The notes: generated by a model from the sequence alone, not told the origin. 64,000 bases of DNA from Nephrocerus scutellatus (GCA_947095585.1 OX352763.1:26151462-26215461), one strand, 5' to 3'. Shown: positions 32,485 to 43,722, counted from the first letter of the stretch. A program made the numbers and translations.

Positions 32485-32765
32485 GTGGGTGCCGTGGCTC
32501 AGTAGAAAAGCACATGGCTACTGAGTGGTTCGAATCCCAGTAATATCAAAACTTGTCACGGTGTCCCACCTCACGCGAATGGGTTACATACGTTCCGAGA
32601 GTAATAACTTGTCACGGAAAGTTTCTCACAATTCGCCGTTCGGATCTGGCCTTAAATTGTAGGTTCCTTTCATTTGTGTCCAAAAATATACATGCACAGC
32701 ACAAATGGTCACGAGAAGATAGGCCTTGGACCGCAACGTTCTGTTGCGCCGAATATTATTTTTAT
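32485..32765 (+). mobile_element. tRNA-derived SINE, complete copy with target-site duplication
   Basis: It starts 'tgggtgccg', has box A TGGCTCAGTAG (32495-32505) and box B GGTTCGAATCC (32527-32537). The body words are 'tgtcacggaaagtttctc', 'cgccgttcggatctgg', 'aaattgtaggttcc', 'aggccttggaccgcaa' and 'gttgcgccgaatattatt'. It is bounded by exact 12-nt direct repeats TATGAATTATAT at 32473-32484 and 32766-32777. Confidence 0.88.
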
Positions 32766-32777
32766 TATGAATTATAT

Positions 32778-32990
32778 AAAAACTTAAATGTGTCTCAACA
32801 AATTGTGGCATTGAATGAAATAAAAAATTGCCGAGTTATTGATATTATTCTACCCTTCACTATCGATACACAGCTTCATTAAATATCTGGAATAACGATC
32901 TTAAAAAAGCAACAAAAATAAGTAAATGTAAAAAAACTTCGTTTTTTGGGTACAACATTTTATGTATAGATAGACACACGCCATATTCGT
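32778..32990. other. Intergenic DNA, nothing recognised
   Basis: Short AT-rich stretch between the SINE and the repeated pair. Confidence 0.3.
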
Positions 32991-33210
32991 CAAACGTGCA
33001 CTAAATTTCATCTCTCTTATAGGTCGTGTAAAAAAGGTGGTTAGAAGTAACTTTAAATGGGAGCATATTTCACAGATTAACCCACTTTTCACTTATCACA
33101 CGCACCAGACGCGACGTGTCACACGCAGGATCATAGAAATAGCCTATGACACTGATCTGGTCACAAAATTTCAGCTCTCTAGGTCGCGTGAAAGGTGGTC
33201 AAAGAAGTCG
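32991..33210 (+). repeat. Pair of diverged direct repeats about 160 bp apart
   Basis: 'aaatttcatctctcttatag' followed by 'gtcgtgtaaaaaaggtggt' (about 33004-33042) recurs as 'aaatttcagctctctaggtc' followed by 'gcgtgaaaggtggtc' (about 33167-33200). Both match the wording of a conserved transposon tail, so they may be two ends or units of one non-autonomous element. Confidence 0.4.
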
Positions 33211-33465
33211 AAAGAAAGAAAATTGTTACGAATTTTGTGAATTAAATGGTTTCTATTGGGCTTTTAAGATAATTCAGTGTTTAGACTGAATTACAACTAT
33301 TCATATGGAGAGCTGAGAGGCTCGCTTTACTATCTTTTATGACGTGGTCCACCTACAACGAAAAGAGCACAACTGAGTTGATTGTGGGAATCATAACGAG
33401 CCACAACTTATGGTATTAGTGGTCTTTGTTACAATTTCAAAGCAGTTTCCTATAAACCACTCGTA
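33211..33465. other. Intergenic DNA, nothing recognised
   Basis: No gene or repeat family member seen. Confidence 0.3.
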
Positions 33466-33735
33466 CATGGCTCTAGTGGGGAGTACATTGTACTATTGAG
33501 CAGAAGGTTCGAAGTTTGGATCCCAGAGAACACGAACAAGTCTTTTCATGGTCCCACTTCTCGCGAATCTCCGAGAATAATAACTGTTATGAAAATTTTC
33601 GCCTTTCGTATATGGCCTCAAATTGTAGGTCCCTTCCATTTGTGTTCAAAAATGTAAAACGCGTAACAAGAGTGGTAGCGAGGAGTTGGACCATTGGTCT
33701 GTTGCGCCAATTATTAATATTATTTTAATTCGCTC
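33466..33735 (+). mobile_element. tRNA-derived SINE, diverged copy
   Basis: The tRNA-like head is degraded (TGGCTCTAGTGGG for box A, AGTTTGGATCC for box B). The body is clear: 'tcccacttctcgcgaatctc', 'cgagaataataact', 'aaattgtaggtcccttccat', 'gttggaccattggtctgttg' and a tail 'cgccaattattaatattatt'. It is older than the copies at 27361 and 32485. 'ctcgta' flanks both ends but is too short to prove a duplication. Confidence 0.75.
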
Positions 33736-35221
33736 GTATGTTAAGAAATAATTGTGAATAAAATTTGTCTCTACCTAGACAAAAACCTATTGCTATTTAT
33801 AACGTGGAATATATATTATTAAAACCAATATATATTGCTTGTTAGGAAACAAAGGAGAAAGCAGGGTAAAAACAAATTAATTGATCACCAATCTTCCAGT
33901 TTAAATATATCTTTCTATAGTTGTAAAAAAAGTACATTCGAAATGTGTACACACGTAGTTGTTATGGGCAATTTAATGGCAATTTTGTTTTGACTTTTCA
34001 CCTTCTTAGCAGATGTTGGTTGTTATACCTACAATGGATAAATTCTTCCCCGCACTTACCTTAGTTACACCATAGAAGTTCTTCAGAAATATATATAGCA
34101 AAACACATGAACAACAGACTTTAATCGCAAGCCTAACGAACCGAGAATTTTCAGATTTTATAATTTAATTCATCATTGTTGTTGCTGTTGCTTCCACAAA
34201 GCTTTAATCATTGGTGTGTAAAACAAGAAGCCTCCTCTTACAAACTACAAAGATGCGATGCACCTTGGATAATATTTATATTGAAACGTGCTGAAAAATA
34301 TAACAATGTATGTGTATATACGTTATATATGAGTAGTTATACAATGTATCTATACCATAGAACTTAAGAGTCTGCATGACAAAAATACTGACCGGTAGTC
34401 ATTTTGAACGGCGGCAACAATCACTCATGGAAACTATCAGAAGTCAGTGAAATGAGCATTTATCACTTCAGTTCATCATTGCGTAAGAACGTGAAATTCC
34501 CGGAAGCCGGTAATTTCGGATTTAATGTAGTTAATGGACTCGTATGAATTTTGCTTGTCCATTTTTACTCTATGTATACTGTTATTTCATTGTTTACAGC
34601 TTGCGTGTATTTATAGCCAATGCTAACAGTTTCATAGGTTGCGTGTAAATACTGTGCGACATATTAAAAATTTTACGACCATACCACTGCGATATTTTCA
34701 GAACAAAGAGAGAGCCATTTTATTTGGTTTTAAAAACTCATTTTAACGTGTGGAATTTATGACTAACATTTTATGTACAATTTGTATTATTTTTTCTATA
34801 GTTCTTGAGAAAAAAAAAGCTTTACAAGAGTGTGGTAGTCGAGTGCTGACGCTGTGCTTCAGACGAATTAGTTTCGATTTCTTGCAACACTCAGAGTTTG
34901 TATAGATTTTTGCAAAAATACATAAGAAGCTGACGACCTTTTGATGACATACACTTTGAATTTTATTATACATCATTTTTGTTGCTTTTGCAATTTTTCA
35001 TGCTTACGCGGTAGCTAGAAAGGAGTGCCATCCTCAGATAATTGTTAAAGGTGAAATGTTTCTTTTTAACATTTTTTATGTAAGAAATAGTTGTGTGTTC
35101 GGATCTCAAGTGAGCATGTCATCCTCTGACCTAACTAAGATGAAAGTAAAAGCGTCACGAACCAAAAGGCTGAACACACCTAAACCGATTAGAATGGAAG
35201 CTGATCAATAAGATCGGAACT
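33736..35221. other. AT-rich intergenic DNA, nothing recognised
   Basis: No supported exon, RNA gene or element. Open frames at 34176-34367 and 34743-34976 show no family resemblance. Confidence 0.4.
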
Positions 35222-35231
35222 GAGAGAGAGT

Positions 35232-35293
<62 letters not shown>
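35222..35293. repeat. (GA)n microsatellite, about 30 units
   Basis: A short interrupted start (gagagagagtgaaag) is followed by about 58 nt of perfect GA. On the minus strand it makes a chance serine/leucine frame. Long GA tracts can bind GAGA factor in flies, but no promoter is evident here. Confidence 0.92.
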
Positions 35294-35298
<5 letters not shown>

Positions 35299-35332
35299 TG
35301 TGAGAGGGAGTTTTAGAACTGAAGGGTGTAAG

Positions 35333-35459
35333 TAGGTTAGGTAAGGTTATTAAATACGTTGCGGCGTGCAGCGCGATCCGGCTCAGAGAATCTGGGTGGT
35401 TTGCTAACAAACCGTACGGCCACTGCAATAAATACTGTAGCTGTTACATAATGAGTTAA
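35333..35459 (-). mobile_element. Probable LINE 3' end with TAACC-type tail
   Basis: On the minus strand the sequence ends 'taaccttacctaacctac' (35333-35349). Two LINE copies at 36031 and 60855 have the same kind of tail. The upstream part has no clear coding similarity. Confidence 0.35.
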
Positions 35460-36030
35460 TACCATCTTCAACCGACTACTACTTCAATCCTAGCCTTGCC
35501 GTAGAGTTTCCAACACGAGAAAGTTGGTACGACGGGAGAGTTGTGGGGCTTTTTGATGTAACTCTATTCACCGACGGATCCAAGATGAGCAATGAAGTCG
35601 GTGCTGACTCTGAAAACCCTAAGCTTTCAAGGTCCTACAAGCTACCTCTCCTCTCTTCCTTGCCACCAAAGCACAGCTAAGGTCTAGCAATTTGACCAAG
35701 TGCACATCGTCGAGAGCGATAGCTAGAAACACGCAGCCAAAATGGGATTCTCTCACAAAAAGAAGCTCTCATTCATTTCCTTTGCAAGTGTCCGGCCCTT
35801 GCGGCTCTTCGTTTCGGCAAACTAAGTATTCCCTTCTTTTTTGACCTGAAGGAGCTTTCAGAGTACGGCATCACAGAAATGATATCGTACCTTAATGCTA
35901 AAGGTTATTTATAAATACACACAACCATTTTTCGTTGCATTGGGTCTTCTGAGGACTGTGGCAGCAAAACGGCGCTCTATAGCGCTATTTGAGGACCTCG
36001 CCACGCCATAGAGGACCGCTTAGTCTACCT
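35460..36030 (+). mobile_element. LINE family D, RNase H and C-terminal part
   Basis: LAVEFPTRESWYDGRVVGLF followed by VTLFTDGSKMSNEVGADS (35565-35610) is the start of RNase H; DGSK holds the first catalytic Asp. After a deletion, QEALIHFLCKCPALAALRFG near 35760-35820 is the C-terminal Cys/His tail. The 3' UTR has 'cgctatttgaggacctcgcc', shared with 23600 and 63552. It ends tail-to-tail with the next element. Confidence 0.75.
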
Positions 36031-36830
36031 ACCTAAGGTTAAGGTGGCTGTCGATGGAAAAGCCCACACACTTAGACCAGAAATGGTTCATTGTGATATC
36101 ACATGGATCGAGAAAATTTTTGCTGCCTACTCGCTGAGCCATTTAGTGCTTCGTATGAAGCGCAATAGACTACTAATGTCAGTGTTGTTTACCATGTTAA
36201 GGTCACTGTAAAAGAAAGCTCTCAGTTGGAGCTTACGTTGTTGGGAGAGGGCTGGATACGTACAGATAAGATGGAGAATGGTCTCTCCTCCTCCTCGTCC
36301 ATACAGCTTCTTTAAAAGTCGTTCGAGAAAACACCAAGCCTTGCTACATGCTTGCCTATGAGACAGTGCCCAGTGATAACACCTTTTAAGCACAAATGTG
36401 TAATCTTTTTTTAAATATCATAACTTGGACCGTTTTGGATCTGCTTAGTCGCTAGACAAGTTGTTCCATTTGACCACCTTAGGTTGGTTTTCTCGGTAGC
36501 ATCCTGCTTTAACATGAGTTTGCATGTAGCGATAGATATGCCTTAGGAATCAGAGACTAAGATTTATCATTTTTAAGAAACCACCCCCACCATCCTCATC
36601 ATCAGTTTTTGAACCGCTGTGTAAAAGTGTCTGTATTCAACTATCAAGTGAGCGCTTTCTTCCCAGAATGATCTGGAGATGGGGATGGTGACCTGGAAGT
36701 TTTTGTTGAATTGGAGTTGTGGAATGGTGTAGTCTGTGTTGCCCAGTGGACTCCTAAATAAATTCAGAACAGAACGAATGCTGTGGCTGGCCTTACAGGA
36801 CCCCATCTTGAAAGCAGTAAGATCTTGATA
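36031..36830 (-). mobile_element. LINE family C with RNase H remnant and Cys/His tail
   Basis: On the minus strand: NTDYTIPQLQFNKNFQVTIP and SFWEESAHLI (36640-36740), a decayed RNase H start, then ALSHRQACSKAWCFLERLLK, LHLICTYPALSQQRKLQL and DISSLLRFIRSTKW (36127-36350). All these blocks recur in order in the plus-strand copy at 59950-60760. The 3' tail ends with 'ccttaacct' at about 36032-36045. Confidence 0.8.
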
Positions 36831-37220
36831 GGGTGAGATTTCTCTTGTTAGTTGTAGAGACGCTTTGGCTTCAGGACTCTGGCGGGCCTAAAAGGACTCC
36901 ATCCTGAAGTTCGACCTATTTCAGGACCTAGATTTCCATTTAGTAGAGGGTGCGAAAGTGAAAGACCTGCTGCTTTCGACTTTCGGTAGGGACAGATTGC
37001 CGAGCGCAGAGCAACGTTCTTGCTCGTATCACGTCGCTACAAGACCCGAGTCCGCGGTTGAGAAATCTGGAGTGACAGCGGCGCAACAAGAAAAGCAATA
37101 TATAATTGAAGTTTGTATAATTGTAATTGAAATTTAACGAGTCAAATAAAGAAATATATTTTGTAACGAAACCAACGGACGCCGAAGCGAGCGTACTCCA
37201 GCAATTAACCTCTTTACAAT
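36831..37220 (+). mobile_element. LTR-like sequence, uncertain
   Basis: GC-richer than its flanks, with 'aaataaagaaatat' (AATAAA-type signal) at about 37145 and an end 'cctctttaca' near 37218, which fits the R-U5 end of an LTR (..CA). A second LTR, a primer-binding site and terminal repeats are not visible, so this is only a possibility. Confidence 0.3.
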
Positions 37221-38750
37221 ATATACATGAGCTGGTGAGAGGCTGAAGGAAATGATGAACTACTAGAAATTGCGCAAACTGAAGTCTAAAGCAACAACTG
37301 AACCAATTGGATGGTCTCAGTGTTTTCTGTTAAATAACACCTACCTAATTCAAGCTTACCTACTCTTTACATTAACTTTTAAAGGCTGAACCCATATGGA
37401 TTATTGAAGTGAAGCAATGAACACAGGGATAAGACGACTTTAATTAGCGTCTCATTTGTAATTTATCTGAAATCAAATCTTTTCATATAAAATTGTTGGT
37501 GTCGAGACAAAAATCGTACAGACATAAATCACAAAATCTGTAATATAGAGAAACAAATACAAGAAACGGTCACCAACAGGCTGAGAAATCGTTCGCGTAA
37601 TTACATCCTTTCCGGGATTTCTAATTAACTTTTCCCTTTATACAGATAACTTTCATTTTTATTCCTAATACAGATTTTTACCTGAGCTGTGGGTATAAAC
37701 GGTTCACTGTTTTGTCCTTTTGTATTGTTTGAAGAAATCTTAATCAAAATTAAATAATTTTTCTTTTGCTTACTTTTTATTCACAGTGGAGCATTTCGTG
37801 GGCCTTTTAAGTTTTTAAGAGTCTGTATTTATCTTAATAAAATAGTATAGTTTTATTTATAAAATGTAAGAAATATTTTTTCTTAATTAGATATAGATAC
37901 GTGATATAGTTTTTACCAACAACGACATTACTAATGAAAAATGGGTTGAATATTTCGAGCATGTGAAAAATAAGAAATGTTTAGTGAGCTGCGAAAAATT
38001 ACGAACTTTTTTTTGAAATTCTAGAAAAAATTGTGATTTTAGAAACAGTGTTCTTCTAATTCATAAAATACGCATGTGGTTTTCTGCACAAATGTCAAAT
38101 CCATTGTACAAGCACACTAAGGCCAACAAATAACTGAATTACGCCTATGGCTGCAATTAGACTATTAACTAAAATCTTACAAAAAAATTCCAGGTATTTA
38201 GAGATGCTCCTTATACATGTACATATGTAGGTACTCGTTTATATTTATATGAAAGAAATTTCACTTCTTACTGTCGTAGATGAATTATCTTTTTATCAAT
38301 CAATACTTTCAGCAACATACTGATATAAACATACATTGATATTTTCCACATTTCCACTACGAAAATTCCTACAAAACATAAATTAATGGAAATATAAAAA
38401 TGTTCCCCCAATATCTTTCTTTTTTCCTTTCATACCATAGGGTATAAAGAAACTTTCCAGACCTACCTGTTTGATGATTAGTGTTTTTCTTTTCTGTTCA
38501 ATTTAAGTATGTCCACGGGAGGTGGTCAATTAATAATATAAGGGTGTTTTTCTTCTACTTCTTCTGTACCCATAAATATACGTTTGCCTATTGTAATCGT
38601 AGACAAATACAATATATTGGCCTATGACATTATTCTTTAAGGAACACAGAAGAGTCGAGCGCCCATACTATATTACGAAACAGTGTATTATGACAGTTAA
38701 TAAATAGCATAAATAATCATTCCTAATGACACGGCTCTTCGCTAAGGAGA
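37221..38750. other. AT-rich intergenic DNA, nothing recognised
   Basis: No exon or element supported. Confidence 0.4.
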
Positions 38751-38849
38751 CGTTGTTCGTTCAACTGTGTGGCTGCGCCAGCCGCGCCTTTTCAATTATA
38801 ATCAAAAGTCAAAATAAATGGGCGACAAAGTCTCGCAGTCGGTCTTTGG
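38751..38849 (+). CDS. Candidate first coding exon with upstream leader (unrecognised gene)
   Basis: An ATG at 38818 in a fair fly context (aaataaATGGGC) opens ten codons, MGDKVSQSVF, plus GG. This is followed by a near-ideal 5' splice site GG^GTGAGTAA at 38850. The leader at 38751-38800 is locally GC-rich ('gctgcgccagccgcgcc') and contains 'ttcgttcaactgtg'. It matches no mobile element in the window. No downstream exon was identified, so this may be chance. Confidence 0.25.
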
Positions 38850-38855
38850 GTGAGT

Positions 38856-39499
38856 AATTTTATTATAAATGTGAGAAAAAGGGATGTGGTGTTGTTCGGT
38901 GTAGCGGCTCCTTTGGAGAAGCTATACAGGACGACGCTTTACTACAGCATTAAATATTTATTTATGTATTTTTGTTGCTTTGATTTCAAATTAATAATTA
39001 TTATCATCGATGAAAATGATTTTAATCGATAAACACCCAAACAGGTGGTAAGTGCGTGCGTGATGCGTTTGTGAAAAACGTAGATAGTCGTTAAACCTAA
39101 TTCCACCTCAAATTCCACTAATAATGCATAACCACACGTAGAAGACACAACAGATAATCATGAGAGAGTTAGTAGTTGGTGAAGTAACCGCAACCGCATT
39201 AACGCTTTAGCAAGCAGAGAAAGCAGCAAATAGATGCGACAACATGACCGTTTAGATGAAAGGTGGTCAGAGTTCTAAATTACATCCCATGAGAAGCCCC
39301 TTGTTGACACCGGATAAGTATAATCTCTCGCCACGGTTTTAAACCATCTGGAAGATAGTGTGGCTGTTACGCATCCAAATGAGCTATCATAAGAAATCAT
39401 TATCCGAATTTATATCACCCCTTCCAGTAGCACTGAGATTCAATCCGCAATCAAAGCGTTGAATATCTTATATGACATTTCTGCTGAGAACTGTAAGAA
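38856..39499. other. Intergenic or intronic DNA, nothing recognised
   Basis: If the candidate exon at 38818 is real, this is the start of its intron. Otherwise I see nothing. Confidence 0.3.
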
Positions 39500-39620
39500 G
39501 ACTGGGTCGCCCTAGGCTAACGTGCCGCAGAACGTTGGAAGAGGAATATGGAGCGATTGGCATGAGTTGAAGTTTAAGGACTCAACACGGCCCATGACTC
39601 AGAAGGGGTCTCCGGACATA
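39500..39620 (+). mobile_element. LINE C-terminal tail fragment (family E-like)
   Basis: A frame reads RRLGRPRLTCRRTLEEEYGA. It has the GRPr-TW-RT-EEE phrase of the LINE C-terminal tail also seen at 50105-50160 (GRPSKTWKRTIEEEARSQG). It is short and broken afterwards. Confidence 0.6.
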
Positions 39621-41228
39621 AGTCAGTAAACTAAGTAGTGATGGTAAGAACTAACTAAGTAAACTAAGTAGAGATGAACGGAGTGTTAAACAATATTTTT
39701 TATACAAAGCCACAGTCATGTGATTCAAGCGCACTTCCAATGAATTTTTTTTATTTCTATTTTGCTTTCTATGTTGAATGTGAAATATGATTTTTTAAAA
39801 AAGTGTAGATTTGGAATGGATATAAGAAAAAGAGTTATAGCTACTTAGATTTGCCATCTTCAAACCAGAAACTAGTATTTGTGGTGAACGGGTTACAACT
39901 GGCGCAAAAATTCACATCAATCAGAAACTTCATTTATTTGCATTCGCTTACCTCTCACTAAGGTCTGTGGGGATCTGCATTGTATTGATTTGAACCAGTT
40001 GTGCAACAATCGTATAAGTGATTTCTTTACCTCTCCGTTGTTCTCCCTAAAAACAACATGATAATCCCTTGTACATGGAGGCCAAAAAAGCGCGAACGGG
40101 CTAGCATTCTCTAGTCTAGACGACGTAAGTTAGTATTCTGCTTTCGTATGAATTTCTTGCTTACGAAACCGACTCCACGCAACGGATGATGCATCATTCA
40201 ACTATGACGACCTATTGCTATGGTAACCAGACAAAGATTGCTTTCTGGATTGTGAGGATGCTTCTCAAAAAAGATAAAGATTTTCCTGGCGAATAATTAT
40301 CGTGACAACTCCAGATACTAACAACTGGAGAGTGAGTTTGTTCGGTATAAACTTGACACTTTGCGAGTGAGCGAGAAGCGGGCGCTATCGAATTGGAATC
40401 TTCTCGCCTAACCACATCTCCAACGGAAGGCATTATAAATTAGAAGGGATCACACTCATATTGGATAATTAAGGGACGAGGTGGCAGTCATACATTTTCA
40501 TACATCGTACATTTTGAAATGACGTACATATGTGGAATGGAATGCAATGGAATCCGCTAACTTTAGATGGTTGAAGAGTGGGTTGACCTAGACACACAAT
40601 GCGCAGAATAGTCAAAGAGAGGTCACAGTAGCGAGGAAAAAGTTGGGCAGAGCTGTGATGTATTTACAAAAACCATACATGAGGGCGCGTAGGCGTAGTG
40701 GAAGTCTTGAGACCCACATGAGAAAAATGACCTAATACATTACATCGTCTGCTGGTTGAAATAAAAAAAAACTCTTCTAAAATTTTTGTTTGCTTGCTCT
40801 CATTACCATCTTGCTGAATCAACAAAACCTAAACCGTCGATTACTGAAGAGTAGCAGTTACAGTTTTGGTTAAGAAGGTTTGCAAATCTAACGCAAAATA
40901 ACATGATTGCTAATGAAACCGAAACTACGAGAAAGAAATATTAACTTTAGTCAGCACATGTAATGCTAATGTAATGCTCTATTACTTAATTTCTGATAAT
41001 GCGTAATTATTTAAAAGTAAGTAAGGATTTCTGGCGTTAGAGCAGGGACATTTGATCCTTTGGCTTAACAACTTTGGGAATTCTACAAGTCTAACCAGAT
41101 ACTTGTTGACGAGTAGGATACTAATAAAATCAGTAAAACCCCAGTAGCTGAAAAATAAGCTTTCATCCAGATCGTGAACATAGAACCGATAACAGCATGA
41201 ACCTAGATTGCATATACTCCTAACATAT
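39621..41228. other. Intergenic DNA, nothing recognised
   Basis: Contains a 20-nt crumb of RTE ('agctttcatccagatcg' at about 41160) and otherwise no supported feature. Confidence 0.35.
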
Positions 41229-41469
41229 TGTGACGAAATTTAGCCTTTCGAGTTTGTAAAGGATTTTGCAAATAAAACACAACACAAGTTTATTTATTTA
41301 CAAATAACAACTTAATTACACAAACAGTAAAATTAACTAAAGTTCACAATTTTAGCTGGTGATAACTATAAATGTACACGAAACACTTATTACAACAATA
41401 CTTGTATTTCACTTGTATTCTACTTGGAAGTACTCTTCAAGTGCACTGGTTGAATTTCACATTAGGAAC

Positions 41470-41502
41470 TGAACTCAAACTGAAAACCCCGTATTATTTA
41501 TA
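41470..41502 (-). promoter_or_regulatory. TATA box plus initiator
   Basis: TATAAATAA begins at 41502 (minus strand), and the TCAGTT initiator places A+1 at 41470, the standard -31/-32 to +1 distance. A second TCAGTT with A at 41481 is too close to the TATA box to be the main start. Confidence 0.6.
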
Positions 41503-41515
41503 CTCATTGAAAAGT

Positions 41516-41528
41516 TTCCAGAACCTTC
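41516..41528 (-). promoter_or_regulatory. Heat shock element (three-unit)
   Basis: GAAGGTTCTGGAA is a perfect alternating nGAAn triplet (GAAnnTTCnnGAA), the known binding site of trimeric HSF. It sits 13 nt upstream of a TATA box and about 45 nt upstream of an initiator, the spacing of fly heat-shock promoters. Confidence 0.6.
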
Positions 41529-41567
41529 CAATCTTATAGACAGAAATATCGAGAAAAGACCATAACA

Positions 41568-41649
41568 TTGTGGCAACTTGTGGCAAATTTACAACTAACC
41601 ATACTCATATGTAATGATTCATCTTTTAAAAATAAACTCATGTGCAATC
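41568..41649. other. Short spacer
   Basis: No feature between the LTR-like block and the LINE fragment. Confidence 0.3.
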
Positions 41650-42030
41650 ATGTGCTTGAACATCGTAGGAATGTTTCCTGCTGTGTAATCGCTTTTTCCA
41701 TAAGCGGTGTTGAAAAGAAATATCCAGATGCATCCCGCCCATCCTCCAACCCAACCGAAATACCCGTGCCACAACTCGATCTCACGGGTCTACTATTAGG
41801 CCTATCTTCAGACGTAACAACCAATGCAGAGACTCCTTCTATAGCCGCACAATAGTTATGTGTAATGAATTGCCCGACTCTGTGTTTCCGCATTTGTATG
41901 ACCTACAGTCATTCAAGACACATGTGCATAAACATCTCACCTTTCCTCTCCCTAATTTTCAAACGCCCACGCTGTGCTAAGCATTATAAGGGTTTAAACC
42001 CCTTGAGTGTGTGTACATTATAAAAAAAAA
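41650..42030 (+). mobile_element. Jockey-like LINE 3' end
   Basis: 'cttgaacatcgtaggaatg' through NELPDSVFPHLYDLQSFKTH and VHKHLTFPLPNFQTPTLC to a TAA is the C-terminus missing from the copy at 21402-23224. The 3' UTR 'cattataagggtttaaaccc' ends in a short A run at about 42021-42030. This copy has the family's intact 3' end. Confidence 0.78.
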
Positions 42031-42090
42031 TGTACCTACACACAAACCGGACAAACCGGTTTGACTACATTTTTGACAGCACCAGTACAT

Positions 42091-42425
42091 AACGATTTAA
42101 ACTTATAGTCGATTAAACTTACAGCCTTAAAGTATTCAACTTATTATTTTTAATTGCTCGCGTTCCATTATGGATCGGGGAAGCCTAGTTCCAATTATAC
42201 ACCCATGGCGACATCAACTACTAACTACTTTTCGTAACAATATAAACTGTTTTAACGAAAAGTAGTTAGTAGCGCAGATAGTGGTATTCGAATCCCAAGA
42301 TAAATCGCAGTGTTCATACTCGTTCCAAAAAGAGGCACTAAATTAGTATTTAAAATTGCATACTTTTAGGCTGTAAGTTAATTCGATTATTTTAAACATA
42401 ACCGACTATAAGTTTAAATTGAAGA
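42091..42425. mobile_element. Foldback/MITE-like element with nested inverted repeats
   Basis: The outer arms ATTTAAACTTATAGTCG (42095-42111) and its exact complement (42403-42419) enclose a second arm pair, 42112-42135 against about 42360-42382, with two or three mismatches and an insertion. A perfect inner hairpin has 18-bp arms (42218-42235 and 42255-42272) and a 19-nt loop. No open frame of note is present. The target-site duplication is not obvious. Confidence 0.65.
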
Positions 42426-43722
42426 TATCGTGATAGCTTGCAAGTTGGCCTTTTGAAACGAAACTCGAGGGAATTTAACGATCAGCTTAGGTGTAATTCT
42501 TTTTGGTGCTGAGCTTAGTAAGATCGAATATGCATGCATTATCTGGGATCCATTTTCTCAAACTTCTAGCAGACATTGTTGAAACTATTTCATAGCGTTT
42601 CACAAGGTTTGTTTTACGGAATATTTACTCGTCTACTGATTATTCACAACTTAGCTCTCAGGCGAATGTTTACCGGCGTTACAGTTATCAAAAACAATAT
42701 TCTAAAAATAAAATAAACTCTCCTGAATTCCTAGCCCTCATTCCTTTAAATATAATAGTTCGTAGTTTAGAACTAAATGAAACCTCTCTTAGACTCGGTA
42801 CCATAGTACCTACTAATAACGGCCTTAACGAATTGAAATTTGTAATGATTTAAGCCGATAAATGTTAAATAAATATTTGTATTTTTGTAAATAGATACGC
42901 GAAGCCATCAACCTAGGCTTTTTACACTATCAAGACTCTTCAAATCCAGCCCCCCTTATATCCCTTCAAAATACTGGTGAAGTGAAAAGAATAGTCGTGT
43001 ACCAGACTAGAAAAAAATTAACCCAAAACTTTTTGGGATTGGTTCAAAATCACAATACTTTTGCAATCAACTCTATTAAAATATTTTAAAGCATCAAATC
43101 TCCCGACGAGTCATTAGGAGTATCTATTCTTATGTTTCAGTAATTACCCACAAAGATTTGATTTATAAGTGGCTCTTTTAATTGATACAAATAAACAACG
43201 AACTAGGTCGAGTTTATCAGTAAGCTCTACCGTCAACATCTCACGGAGAACTTCACATACCTTACATCTTAACTTAACCAATGTTTCTATTCCGACATTT
43301 GGATTCCAAACTTATTAGCTGGATATCACAAATTAATGAGACTACATCAAGTACCATCCAGTACTTTCACAGGCAAAGTCATTTAGAAATTTTCCACAGA
43401 GACATATTTTCTTTCTGGTCTACAACACATGAAAAAATTTGATTCGATTTTCTTTAGGTTTCTACTCGTGCCCATAAAGTAAACAAACCGTTGGCCAACA
43501 AACAGGCCAAACAAATAAAGCCATCGAGATGGGGTGCATTTCTTTGTGTTATTTTAGTTTGGAAAAAAAAATACGTGGAAGTGGAACCAAAACGTATAGT
43601 CACGACTTGCACATACAAAGCATTTCAGGCACAGGGCTAAAGACAATTCTTAGCACCTATGTGTCAGCAGCTAACATACACATACACACACACACATCTA
43701 TTGTAAATATCGTATTGTAAAT
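42426..43722. other. AT-rich intergenic DNA
   Basis: 'tatcaagactcttcaaatcc' at about 42930 is a small RTE crumb. A (CA)n stretch lies at about 43676-43695. No gene is supported. Confidence 0.4.

Larger units (their letters stand above)
41229..41567 (-). mobile_element. Solo LTR candidate with heat-shock-type promoter
   Basis: On the minus strand the block runs TGTTATGGTC to TTTCGTCACA, with TG..CA ends. It contains, in order, a three-unit heat shock element GAAGGTTCTGGAA (41528-41516), a TATA box TATAAATAA (41502-41494) and an initiator TTCAGTT with A+1 at 41470. The initiator is 32 nt after the TATA start. About 180 nt later there are two AATAAA signals (41298-41289) and a GT-rich stretch. 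This U3-R-U5-like order fits an LTR. The alternative is a relocated heat-shock gene promoter and leader. I find no target-site duplication and no second copy in the window. Confidence 0.5.

Noticed and set aside
35189..35428. Serine/leucine-rich 79-codon frame on the minus strand
   Set aside because: It is produced by the (GA)n microsatellite.
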